A stretch of DNA of 64,000 nucleotides from Isoetes taiwanensis (taxonomy: Eukaryota; Streptophyta; Lycopodiopsida; Isoetales; Isoetaceae). The translations under genes were made by a program, and so were the position numbers. The DNA lies in NCBI GenBank assembly GCA_021234155.1, contig JAJEKV010000072.1, positions 4,160,407-4,224,406 of the forward strand. The letters are read 5' to 3'. Under the pieces are notes generated by a model. The model saw only the letters and a list, made by a program, of their open reading frames with translations. It did no database searches and was not told the origin of the DNA. Below, one piece after another: positions 13,522-23,900 of the stretch (positions are counted from its first letter, which is position 1; each line of letters opens with the position of its first letter).

Positions 13522-14628
13522 TTAAAAGCCGCTTGCGGTCTTCATCAAACCGGGCATTTCTAGGAAAGGATTTCCTACCAAAGATGAGCAACACCGGGCG
13601 CGTGTACCAAAGCAAGAGACAAGAAGTAAGCAAAACATCGGCAAAATGTTTGCATTACGCTCTTGAAGAGTTGGGTAATCCAAAATACCTGCAAGCGCAG
13701 GAGCTAATGTCTGTTCATATTCAAAAGATCTAGAATAAGTCAAGCGAATGCGAGCGGAAGGAGCCTGGATAGCAATGGGTTGAAGATGTGGAAGCTGCCA
13801 CTTTAATGACAAATAAAGTGGATAGTGATCAGATTTTATCTCCTCATCTCTATGCCTTGTGCCAATTTGAAAGTCTGAAATGAGATCCAAGGCTTGCACT
13901 TGGGAAATGACATAATCAACAACACTAGTACCACCACCCTGCCTATCATGTCTGCATGTAATACCTTTAGAGTGTGGCCATTGCTCTAAGCCATTACAAA
14001 GTACCATCTCAAAGACTTCACACAACTGGATGAGCTCCCTTCCAAATGTTGAGACGGGTTTGTTAGCATCAGGCGATGAACGTGGAAATACTGTATCATT
14101 AGCAGACATCCATAAAGGGTCACGAACATCCTCAAGTATGAGTTGAGCAGCTTGCATTTCAGCAGTGCGAGCATTGAAATCACCAAGAAGAATAACATGG
14201 CCCAACTGTTTGAATTGAGCAATGTCATCATAAAGATCACCATAGAGATCATTTGAAATTACATCATATTCATCATAAAAGGTGATGATATAGGTGGAAA
14301 GTAACATGCAGCAACAAAAATGGTACTACTATTGTGGCAATGAAGTTTGATCCACATGTAGCGATTATATCTATCAGCTTTATGAAGCGTGATATATGGG
14401 GCAAGGGCATCCTTGAAATAGCAAGCAACTCCACCGCAACCTCGTTGCCCATGACATTCATTAAATAATGAAAAGAATTGATAGCCTGTAAAATGAGGTA
14501 GTCGTTTGGCTGAATGCTCCCACATTTCCATGAGCAGAAGGATATCCATCTTTTGCAATGGGATTCAAGCCATCACTTTTACGCCATGGAAAACCTCGAC
14601 AATTCCAAGACACCAACCGAAGGCACAT
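13522..14628 (-). pseudogene. LINE-A endonuclease region
   Basis: The frame opens at an ATG at 14628 giving MCLRLVSWNCRGF, the standard first motif of endonuclease/exonuclease/phosphatase LINE nucleases. It continues in shifted frames: the segment at 14558-14259 contains LLLMEMWEHS and GCGGVACYFKDAL, and that at 14307-13522 contains ILLGDFNART and, further on, the conserved SDHYPLYLSL catalytic end motif. At least two frameshifts separate these parts, so no intact protein is made. Function by family: nicks the target DNA to prime reverse transcription. Confidence 0.8.
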
Positions 14629-14640
14629 TTCCTAGGAAGG

Positions 14641-15330
14641 TACATTTGATGTATGAGCAGTGCGAGATGAGGAGGCTGGAGCAATAGAGGCGGCAGCGGC
14701 AGCGGCAGCAGTAACATCAGCAGCAGCATAATTACATAATGTATTATTACATAAGAGAAGTTGATGTATTGCATTACTATGTACTACTTGGTGAGTTTGA
14801 ACAATAAATGTGCATTTAGAGCTTCATCCAGAAGTTTGTATACCATATTCATTTATGCCAATAATCTGGACACCATAGAGTGAACATCTTCATATAAGCA
14901 TTTTAGTGATTGGGATCAAACTGTATACTGTAATATGTGAAATTAGCTTTGACCTAAAGCCATGCATAACACCCTGGAATAGGTGTGGGAAAGAACCAGC
15001 AGAAAATCTGTGGTGAATACTGGAGCAGTCCACATAAGTAAAGGTGCAAGAAATCTGCCAAAAATCGGAGTTATTTATGCATATTAGATCCTGCAATAGA
15101 ATTTGGGTAAACCTTGTATCTGTCTATAGAAGAAGAGGTTATTGTAATCACATTTTTATGAATGACTACAGTCGCTGTCACATTTTATTCCTGCGAAATG
15201 AAGACAATCTGAAAGAACCTCACAAATCAAACAACAAGCTTATTTGCTAAATTTATGGCAGATTAATATCTGTAGTAAAACATTTGACATGTTACATTCC
15301 TTAGAAAAAGTCAATGCAACGCTAAGAATA
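14641..15330. other. Intergenic; GCX-repeat edge of LINE-A
   Basis: A short GCA/GCG trinucleotide run (14690-14730) lies immediately upstream of the LINE-A endonuclease. Nothing else is recognised. Confidence 0.5.
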
Positions 15331-15334
15331 TCAG

Positions 15335-16195
15335 TTGTGGTGCCTTCACTGCTCCCCTGAAGCACAAGGTTTCTACTTACCTGCTTCAAATCGCTTGCAT
15401 GCTTGTGTAGTCTTTGGCTGCCTGGGAAATCTGTGGCAGCAAAATGTTGTCTCTGGATTTCATTCTTTTTTCCTTCAGTTTTTCTTGGCTTGTTTTTTCT
15501 TACAAGGCAATATTTTAGATTCGAGATCGGAAGCGATATGGCCAGTTATGGGTCCTAGTGCTGATGCTTCAGATCCTCCAAAACTTCCATGCGAGGCTCC
15601 CGGCGTATTTTCTGCTGGTCAGGGCTGCTCTTTTTCTGAATGGGACTTTTGCTAACGGTGCTTTCCCTACTTCCCCTTCTGCTTCCGCTGCCATGGATCA
15701 GCCGAAACGAAAGAAGGGAGCTCATTCATGCCACTGTCATAGGCCCAAACAATCTCTACCATCAGGCACATCCCAAACGGATTGTTGCCGTCTAACTGTC
15801 ACTGAACGTCACAAAAACTCTAAAAAAGCCCAACTGATCGCAATCGCTTATACAGAATATTCTATGGCATATTATTCTCAGAATAAATCAAGGCCTTCAA
15901 AACGTCACTCCACCCTCTCAACAAGAGGGTTGTTTCCTCTGCAACCCAAAATGTGTGAATTACCCCTTAATAGAATTTGGGTCCACGCACTTGCCACACA
16001 TCGGCATGGGGTACTCACAGTTATGAATACCCCCGATTCTCCCTGCAGATCAACCTGGTGGAAGGCTCCCATTTCGGGCGCTAATAAAGTGTGCGAGTCT
16101 CTCTCTAACCTTTAGTCCATAAACGTTGGTTTTTATGTGCTCTTTGTTTGGGTCCCATAGGCATATTGGTCTTCGTGGACGATAAAAACAGATCC
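15335..16195 (+). mobile_element. Sequence ending in a LINE-A-type 3' tail
   Basis: The end of this stretch, 16150-16193, reads GGGTCCCATAGGCATATTGG followed by TCTTCGTGGACGATAAAA. This is the same terminal block that ends LINE-A at 11168 (minus) and 55566 (minus), here in plus orientation. The preceding ~800 bp has two overlapping open frames but no recognisable reverse transcriptase. It may be a LINE-A 5'-deleted derivative, or a non-autonomous partner that shares the 3' tail. Confidence 0.45.
15558..16115 (+). CDS. Hypothetical 185-aa frame, not recognised
   Basis: A 185-codon open frame starting MLMLQILQNFHARLP. It has a hydrophobic first 35 residues, then a basic, Ser/Thr/His-rich middle (DQPKRKKGAHSCHCHRPKQS) and no domain I recognise. 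It lies directly upstream of the LINE-A-type tail, so if translated it probably belongs to that element. The overlapping frame at 15335-15655 is equally unsupported. Confidence 0.2.
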   Translation: MLMLQILQNFHARLPAYFLLVRAALFLNGTFANGAFPTSPSASAAMDQPKRKKGAHSCHCHRPKQSLPSGTSQTDCCRLTVTERHKNSKKAQLIAIAYTEYSMAYYSQNKSRPSKRHSTLSTRGLFPLQPKMCELPLNRIWVHALATHRHGVLTVMNTPDSPCRSTWWKAPISGANKVCESLSNL

Positions 16196-16199
16196 AATT

Positions 16200-17060
16200 C
16201 AATTCATTTTAACATCTGCCTCATGGGAGTAGGAGCTTGCATAATTTGAGAATAGACTAGGTAAATTTAACTAAAACACCATTAATTTTTTACCAAATCT
16301 CAAAAAACCCATTGTATTTTTTAAAATTTCTCAAGATGCCCTTAATTCTTCAATACTTTTCCAAATAGTGCTTTTTAGTTTAGAATTACAAGAAATTTAT
16401 CACGGCGGCCAAGGCCGCCGCCAACGTTTCTCTCATTTGATTTGGTGCTCACCCTGTATATAAGATACTCAATGCCAAAGTTTTTAGGTGTAAAAAAACC
16501 CAGTGCAAAATTCGTACTTAAATAACTCACAAAATGTCAATCATCAAACTATGTATGGAGCCTCACCATTTATAATAAAAAAAGGTTCAATGTTTCGAAA
16601 ATGCCACCATCTGCCTAATATATCAAAGAGTGTGTAATATAAATTAGATAAATGGTTTTTTAAGATAGATAGATATTCAAATTAGTGTTTTTATGAAGTG
16701 TTAAATTAGTTTAATCCTTACATGCAAGGCTATTAAAGTCAATTGAATACAACCGAAGCACTTTACCTTGCTTACAAGCAACTATCTAGCGAACATAATA
16801 CTTCCAGTGTCCATCCAAAGTTTGAGACTTGAAGCATTCTATTCAAGAGTATTTTCCTAGCATCTTTGGGGAATCCAAGATAACTAATCCACATATTAGT
16901 AGTCACTTCAGGCTTTCCCTATCACCAAATAAACAAAATGCTTTACTATCTCCCTAATGGTTTTTTTGAGCTTTATTCTCAAAGTGAAATTTGCCTACTA
17001 TTATCAAAATGTCCAAAACGATCCTTTGATATTTTATCACCGGCATTATACCATCATAAA
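16200..17060. other. Intergenic; holds dispersed palindrome copy
   Basis: AT-rich, no gene seen. It contains the second copy of the GC-rich palindrome described at 4236 (16386-16434). Confidence 0.5.
16386..16434 (-). repeat. Dispersed GC-rich palindromic motif, copy 2
   Basis: Plus strand: AGAAATTTATCACGGCGGCC, then AAGGCCGCCGCCAACGTTTC. Its reverse complement shares GAAACGTT, the GGCC-palindrome core and ATAAATTTCT with 4236-4281. The trailing ATAAATTTCTTGTAAT is also shared with 2470-2486. Confidence 0.5.
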
Positions 17061-17066
17061 GTGCTT

Positions 17067-17205
<139 letters not shown>

Positions 17206-17244
17206 CACACTGTAACTTTATGCATCCGCATTATGAATGCTACC

Positions 17245-17609
17245 TGTTGGGGTGGTCACCACTCACCACACTCGTCACCACTCACCACACTCGTCACCAC
17301 TCATCACTCACCACTCACCACACTCACCACTTAGGATATTATATACCGTATATGGAGTGATATACGCACATGCGCGCGTGCAGGATATTTGCACGTATGC
17401 ATTGTGGTGTGGAGGGGGTAATATCATCACTGTGTTATCAGAGCAGAGAGAGAAGAACAGAGAGACGGTGTATTGAGAGAGAGGATTTTGCTTGATCTAG
17501 CTATGGAGATGATGATTCTTTGTGTTGTGCATTGCCTTGATCTGATAGATTGAGCTTGGATTGTTGGGTTTTTCATCCTTCTTGCAAGGTTAGAGTTCAG
17601 GCTCTAACA
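17245..17609 (+). repeat. Left terminal repeat of the TRIM
   Basis: 365 bp, TG...CA. It contains a CACCACTCAC/TCGTCACCACTCA simple-repeat block (17260-17330), then a conserved GAGCAGAGAGAGAAGAACAG region. Confidence 0.9.
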
Positions 17610-18209
17610 ATTTGGCGACTCCACCAAGGACCACTAAGAAGCATCTATCCAAATTTCAAAGCCCATGGGAAGGCCCATTTCTGATTCAAGTGGGGCTTTC
17701 TACTTGATGACTCCAGAAGGGAAATTGTTGCCTAATCCCAGAAATGGCAAGGATCTCAGGCCTTATTTTGAAAGAGAAGTGCTTTTCTAAGGGATTCAGA
17801 TTTGGCATAGCTCCAATTACAGAGAATTTGGGGAGAACTTTTGGGTTACAGCAGGCCATTTTTTCTGTAAAAACAGATGGTGACAGTTCCATAATACACA
17901 ATCTATCCTACATCAAAAGATGTGTTTCGTACGATCAAATCCAACGAGCTATGGTGCAGGTCAAATGGAGATTTCGAACTCAAGATATCTCACTTTCAAA
18001 GTTTGCCATAGTTACAGAGGCTCTGTTTCGTCACTGTCATTTGGGACCCATTTGTTTTGTATCAGTTACTTGGATTTGAGGAGGGTAATTTTCTTTCTAA
18101 ACATACATGTAAATGTGTCATTTGGGGACATGTCCCAAGGACTATATTAGTATGTTTTGTTGTGGGTTCTCTGCCACGGAGTGGCACATTTTCCCACTGT
18201 GGTCGCCAC

Positions 18210-18567
18210 TGTTGGGGTGGTCACCACTCACCACACTCGTCACCACTCACCACTCACCACACTCGTCATCACTCACCACACTCGTCACCACTCACCACAC
18301 TCACCACACTCACCACTATATATGCACATGCACGCGTGCAGGATATTTGCACGTATGCATTGTGGTGTGGAGGGGGTATTATCATCACTGTGTTATCAGA
18401 GCAGAGAGAGAAGAACAGAGAGACGGTGTATTGAGAGAGAGGATTTTGCTTGATCTAGCTATGGAGATGATGATTCTTTGTGTTGTGCATTGCCTTGATC
18501 TGATAGATTGAGCTTGGATTGTTGGGTTTTTCATCCTTCTTGCAAGGTTAGAGTTCAGGCTCTAACA
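18210..18567 (+). repeat. Right terminal repeat of the TRIM
   Basis: 358 bp, nearly identical to the left repeat from the GCACATGC region to the end. The differences lie mainly in the number of CACCACTCA units. Confidence 0.9.
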
Positions 18568-18616
18568 TACCTCAACGTAGGAGATGTAGGATAACATAGC
18601 AGATTTCACTAGAAAC

Positions 18617-18637
18617 GTGTGCCCGGCGATGCCGGGC
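18617..18637 (-). terminator. Helitron 3' hairpin and CTAG end
   Basis: Perfect 7-bp inverted repeat with a 3-nt loop, 8 nt before CTAG at 18609-18612. This is the expected structure of Helitron 3' termini, which act as the stop signal of rolling-circle transfer. Confidence 0.85.
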
Positions 18638-18878
18638 ATTAGTCGTGGATGTATGAGGGCATTTATGTGCGTTAGTTGTGGTTGTGTCGTGAATGTGCAC
18701 AATGCATCGAAGGCAATATATGTGTAGGTGGAAATAGACACATATAGATACTGAACAAACTTTACCTTCTAAAGTGTACACATAATATGAAGTTCAAACA
18801 AAATGTTCAACAAATATACTGGTTCTGTACGCAAATACAAAATATTTTTAGTGCAAAATGAGGTTATGTCCGTCAGTC

Positions 18879-19506
18879 TCAGTGGATCCACATCACGAAG
18901 AACCTGTCCCAAAGAAGTCTAGGAACGTCCGTCGGCTCGATGTGAAGCTCAGTTGCGAAGCCGATAGGTATAGAAGCTCCTCCCGTCGTGCCTATGGTGG
19001 CGAACATGAACGTGTAAATATGCTCTGATATCATGTCCCACACGCGCGACTCAGGTCTACCAACAACAATGTTATGCTTTGTTAGGAACTCAGGAAGCTC
19101 GTAATCACCAACTGCGTCATGTGGAATCGATGCCCAAGCCTTGAACCGTCTCCCATCACAAACACCAATGTGTGTGATGCCTCCTGGCGTGAAGCAAGTT
19201 CCCCTGCATGTATACTTGGAGGGGAACTTTTTTTACTCTAACACAGCAACACGCCAGCGTGTGTTATCAACTATCGCATAACTCCCTACAATAATAAGAT
19301 ATCATTTCAGAAAAAGATAGGAGACATGCATTGATGAACTCCTTAATTAAGATGATAGAATATCCTATTAAGAAGCATATAAGCAATTGTTATTGTTGGA
19401 ACTAACAAATCTTACACTCACCATCCCTACGATGTACATGAACTACCGCCCTTGGCTTAGGATTTCCAAGTTCCCGAGGTACAAAAGGTGTGTAGGGCTT
19501 CATGAT
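18879..19506 (-). pseudogene. Captured two-exon gene fragment inside the Helitron
   Basis: Two minus-strand exons with good splice sites. Exon A is 19506-19422 (acceptor GTGCAG|ATCATG, donor GATG|GTGAGT) and encodes IMKPYTPFVPREL and so on. Exon B is 19285-18879 (acceptor TTGTAG|GGAG). The splice preserves phase, giving RRDGSYAIVDNTRWRVAVLE. Exon B then has one in-frame TAA (19233-19235) and continues for ~115 codons (TPGGITHIGVCDGRRFKAW; IGTTGGASIPIGFATELHI) to a TGA. I do not recognise the protein. It lies between the helicase stop and the Helitron end, the usual place for captured or accessory exons. It could also be the element's own accessory gene, but I see no RPA-like motif. Confidence 0.55.
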
Positions 19507-19622
19507 CTGCACACATTCAGAAGATCAAAAAACATCCAAGAAGCATGAGAACCTTTGAAAAAAAACACATATACATGCAATATACATCACAACGTTAGTC
19601 GAGGACATGACACTTACCTGGA

Positions 19623-20853
19623 TCACAAAGCATCCGTGTAAACCACGTTCCTTGTGAACCTCGAGACTGTATTGGCGTCTTCTTGAGGCATGGATGGTGG
19701 GTCTTTGATAGCAACCCTAATTCCTTGTCGATTTTGTACCCTTGAGAATGCCACATACAATTGTCCATGCGTAAAGAGACAGCTTTGGAAGATATATCCC
19801 CACCTTATGCATTGTCCGCCCCCAGGACTTGTTTATGGTCATGGCAAAGGCCGCCCAAGAAGGGAATTGCACCCTTTCAAACTGAAATGGCAAACCTGAA
19901 TCGGTAGGCACAATTGGAATGCGCGATAGGATCACAAAGATCACCAACGTGTCCCAGTTACTATCTCCTCTCAATGACACGCCTTCCCAATTTTCGTATA
20001 ATCAATCGTGTTCCATTGCACGCCCTTCTTGAACGATGTAGACCTCAACAACATTACAATCATTCCCACCTTTTAGGTTTAGCTCGTGGGCGGTACACCA
20101 CTTGGAGTTTGTGCATTAAGAAACTCAATGGGATATAGACCTGCTTGTCGGCCATCTGTGTCTATGATTCGATCAAAGCACTAAAAATCATCGTCTCTCC
20201 GGGGATGAGAGACGCCACCTTCTTATTGATCTCATCGACAAAATGGTTCAAAGGCGATAGTATAGCACGATGTGTCCGTAAAATCACTTCTTTCCAGTTC
20301 GCCGGATATATCGTGAAATATGTCCTGAATTAAATCATCCACATCATCTGAGCCAAGGCATATATCCTGTGGCAGATGCACCATATCAACACCCTTCTCC
20401 GGAAAGGTTGGTTCTCGGCCATCTCCTATACTTAGTAAGTAGTCAGCAAATGCTTGTTGTTCAAGCGCATCTAAGCCCAATGCATTCATGACGCGCATGT
20501 TGATTGTCAGTTTATATTCTCTCACACTATCCCAGATATACAAACGCTTTAGAGAAGCTTCTACAATTTGTGTGCGCAAACCTTTAGGAACCACGGATAG
20601 TATTTGTCGGAAATCCCCTCCCAATAGTATTGGAATCCCACCAAACGGGGTCTGCTCATTGCCCATGACATCTCTCAATGTTCTATCCACTGCCTCAAAT
20701 ATCAATTTGTGCATCATTGGTGCCTCATCCCATACAATCAACCGACATGCTCGAATGAGTCTTGCCAATTCTGACTGCCTTGGAATGTTGCAAGTAGATG
20801 CTTCGTGTGCCCCTATGGGTATCTTGAAACGCGAATGAGCCGTTCGACCACCT
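19623..20853 (-). pseudogene. Helitron Pif1-like DNA helicase, C-terminal half
   Basis: Helicase motifs in order on the minus strand: GGRTAHSRFKIP (20850 region), RLIVWDEAPMMHK (DEAP Walker B), LLGGDFRQILSVVP (motif III). After a frame-disrupted zone (about 19980-20230) come RIPIVPTDSGLPFQFERVQF and AFAMTINKSWGRT (motif V/VI area), then HGQLYVAFSRVQ. It ends at a TGA at 19623-19625 after NVVYTDAL, the usual Helitron helicase end. The P-loop (motif I) is missing from the truncated front. The invariant Gln of SQGQT is changed (SWGRT), so it is unlikely to be active. Confidence 0.85.
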
Positions 20854-20854
20854 T

Positions 20855-20875
20855 GTGTGCCTGGCGTTGCCGGGC
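20855..20875 (-). repeat. Second Helitron-type hairpin
   Basis: GTGTGCCTGGCGTTGCCGGGC on the plus strand, 17 of 21 positions matching the terminal hairpin at 18617 and in the same orientation. It lies at the point where helicase homology stops, which suggests a second, older element end. Confidence 0.55.
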
Positions 20876-20909
20876 TAATGTCCTGGCATGTGTTTTCACT
20901 TGGCATTTA

Positions 20910-23900
20910 ACGTCCATATACAGTACATGTAGATATTGGCAAGAACATTATTTGCTTTTGTAATTATTTTCCTTATTGAAATTGTCTAATTACAGTATCA
21001 TCAATATATTAACTTTGAGTTTATGGATTTCAGTTAAGAAAACAATGCTCAAAACACAAAATAAAACTTATAGTCAAAATTTGAAAAGAATCCAAAACTT
21101 ATGCTCAAAATGACACTCTTAGAAGTCTGAGAGGAGAGTGTTTGCGAAAACAATGGATAGGCCCTAAAAATCATGGTTGACAGCAAGAAAAAGCACCAAG
21201 ACCTCAAAAATCGATGTGAACGCCCGCAGTTATGTGCAATGTCGGACGTTGTTAGCAACAACAAAGGTTGATGTGTGCCAAAGCATGATGTCATTTGCCA
21301 TACTTATTTTTGTTGTTGAAGTTATCTTGGACATTATCATGGAAAAGCGTGTGCTTGGCGTTGTTGGGCAGAAGTGAAATTGGATATTTATTGGGTCTTT
21401 GATGTCAGACCCGTGGCTCGAAACTGCTATCTTTGTGAAACTATGTGCATCCAATGTGGTTTCAACATAAAACATGGCTTTATGATTATGTTTATCATCC
21501 CTTTTCTCTTAGGAGGTTTAGCAATTGTTTAGAGTAATTAAGTGATGCTGGACATATAGGTGTGTTGTTAGAGATGCATATGGGATTGGAAGCAGTATTT
21601 TCACGACATATGCATCTTTTATGTTTGAGTATGCATGTTATTGTGATTTCATTGTGCAAAATAAAAATGTTGCCTTGTTCCACATGAAATTTAAAAAATT
21701 GACATGAGAAAAAATAGGTTTCTCATTGGCATAACAAAATTTATGTTTCTCTCTAGGACTTACAAAACATAATGTTATAGCATAAAGGATGGTGAAATTT
21801 TTGTAAGACCAAGTGCAAACATATGAGGCAAGTCTCTAACAATCTCTTGTGAACAATTACAGTCTCAACTATGATGTTTGCTCGACATTTTCCATTGCAA
21901 TAAAGTTTGATGTATCAATTTTTATTTGATATTCTTCTCCGACATGAGAATGCAACGTTTTTGTAAGGAATCCTTGGCAAAGATGCAATTTCTGGCCTAT
22001 TTATCTATTAATTAAGTGTTTCTTATATGTTTCTCACAACAAAAGTGCCTTACATTGTTCTGAATCTTAGTCAAGCAAAAGTGCCTTACATTGTTGTGAA
22101 TCTCTCACGTATGCACTTAGTGTTAAATCATTTGGCTTTCAGAATCTTTTATAATAGCTTTGCTTCTAAAGAATACTGAAGTTGTCCTGCAAAGTGAGTT
22201 GTTTAATACTATAGGATGCAACTCAATAGTTTGGGAAGCAATTTTAGAACTTTCAGGGTTCTAGATGTTTTAGAGCTTTTCGAATAATTATTTGATAAAA
22301 TGTATTTATTCAGTGGTAGCATTATTGGTGCATTTTCTAGAAGCAAATGTAGCTTTCCTAATAGTGATAATTACTTTTATGTCGTGACAAATCAAGGACA
22401 TCGGTTGTTTGGTATATTTGAACTGGCTACTTATCATACGTGTTGCCTAACTTAATGCGCATAGCAATTTTACTACCAACGATCAGCACTTATAATATGT
22501 AGAAGCTAGAAGCCAAAGGGCTCGTTGTTCTTTTGAGAAACATGTAAAAACACATTCATGAAAATGGGCTTCCACACCTTACATAATGTAATAGCAAAAA
22601 ACTTCCATGTTAGATACCTTATGTCACAAATCACAAAATTGCAATAAGTAATTTAAATGTTTTCCATGATCAAGATGGAGATGTGGAGTAGACAGCATAA
22701 ATAAACGGGTTTAATGTGAACATTTTTGCATACATGCCATGATCTAGACACTTGAATATGTCTTTAAGCCTTATGGAAATTTGTGACCATCCATTGTAGT
22801 TGGGATATACGTTCAAATTCCATTTAAACGAAGGTCCAGCCTGGTTAGCACAAAAATATTATTCCTGATGTGCAAAAATAGAAGAATATGTTCTATCTTT
22901 TACCTGAAATCTATTTTTTTCTTTGTTACAGCATTTTTAAAACTGCAAAAAAGGTCAGTACAAATCAAGCTTCAATGCTGGCACTATTAGGTAGAACAAA
23001 TATAGATTCAACAATTGTATCCGACAATAAGCAGCCTACGCTTTAAAAGAACTTGATCTGAATCTTTTTGTTGAAAGTGATTCATCAAACAGTACATAAG
23101 TGCCATAATTATACTAAACAGCAAAGACGGATTAAAAAAAAGCTTGGAAAAGAATTCAGCAAAGGATGCAAAGGTATTTCCTTTGCCTTCTGGCTGGCAA
23201 TATGCTCCATGTAATTCAAACGTTACTTTGGGGAACAGATTGACAACCATAAACCATTTTAGAAACTTAAGTGTCTTGCTGCCAGAATATAATGGAAGCT
23301 TCAGACATCAACAATTTCCTTGGATATCTCAGTCTGCACTATTGACCATGGACATGTCTAGCTTCATCTAAAGAATGGACATGTATGTACCTGGTGAAGA
23401 AATATCCCATGCATGTGGCAGACACCATTTTTGCTCACATCATCTAAATTGCTAGAATCTACTGGTTGAACATTGCCGAAATAATACGCCTTTATATAAT
23501 GCATGCTATCCCAATGTACATCATAATCAGTTAGGCATCCTGCCACCCCAATGAGTTAAAGGATTGAAGATTGGGATGGTTGGGAAAGAAGAAGCAACAC
23601 CGGGTTTCTATGCTTTGGTATAAAGTCTTCATTGAAATGCAATCTCTGCAGTCACAAACAAAAGGACAATAAAAGGTGGATGGTATTCAAAACAATATCA
23701 ACAAAGTCGCGGCAATATACATATATGTCCAATAGAGAAAGTACAAAATGTCAAAGCCCCGCTTCTATTAAGCAGCAGTATTGAGCATCTCAAGCGTGCT
23801 GCCCAAAAGGAGAGTTGAAACATTGCAATAAATTGCTCTTAATATAAATATCTTTTCTGCTACCGGAGTAGAGTGAAATAGATACCTTAATAGCTTGAAG

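Larger units (their letters stand above)
11168..14640 (-). mobile_element. LINE-A: near full-length non-L1 LINE, decayed
   Basis: Read on the minus strand, this carries in order an apurinic-type endonuclease, a reverse transcriptase with a YADD box, a post-RT region (VEPVLLYGSDVWG motif) and a cysteine/histidine C-terminal domain, then a 3' UTR with a stem-loop. The coding region is broken by several frameshifts. The 3' end is not poly(A) but TTAAAAAAA followed by a TATTC microsatellite. The YADD box and the LLYGSDVWG motif point to a clade outside L1 (Jockey/CR1/I-like), although the exact clade cannot be settled by eye. The same family recurs as fragments at 36.9 and 55.6 kb. Confidence 0.85.
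17245..18567 (+). mobile_element. TRIM-like miniature LTR retroelement
   Basis: Two direct repeats of about 360 bp bound a ~600-bp interior. Both start TGTTGGGGTGGTCACC and end GGCTCTAACA (TG...CA). The interior begins ATTTGGCGACTCCACC, a plausible primer-binding site. The flanks carry TACC on each side, a short target duplication. The interior is far too small for gag-pol and shows no protease, RT or integrase, so this is a non-autonomous terminal-repeat retrotransposon in miniature, or a strongly deleted LTR element. The terminal repeats are very similar apart from CACCACTCA simple repeats and a short indel, so it is fairly young. Confidence 0.85.
18609..20906 (-). mobile_element. Helitron, 3' part
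   Basis: The minus strand carries the C-terminal half of a Pif1-type Helitron helicase, then a spliced gene fragment, and ends with a textbook Helitron 3' terminus: a perfect 7-bp hairpin GCCCGGC-atc-GCCGGGC (18621-18637), 8 nt of spacer, then CTAG (18609-18612), followed by T in the flank. The Rep (HUH) domain and the 5' TC end are not found. The helicase is cut off at 20.87 kb, where another copy of the terminal hairpin lies, so the element is truncated or was invaded there. Confidence 0.85.
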
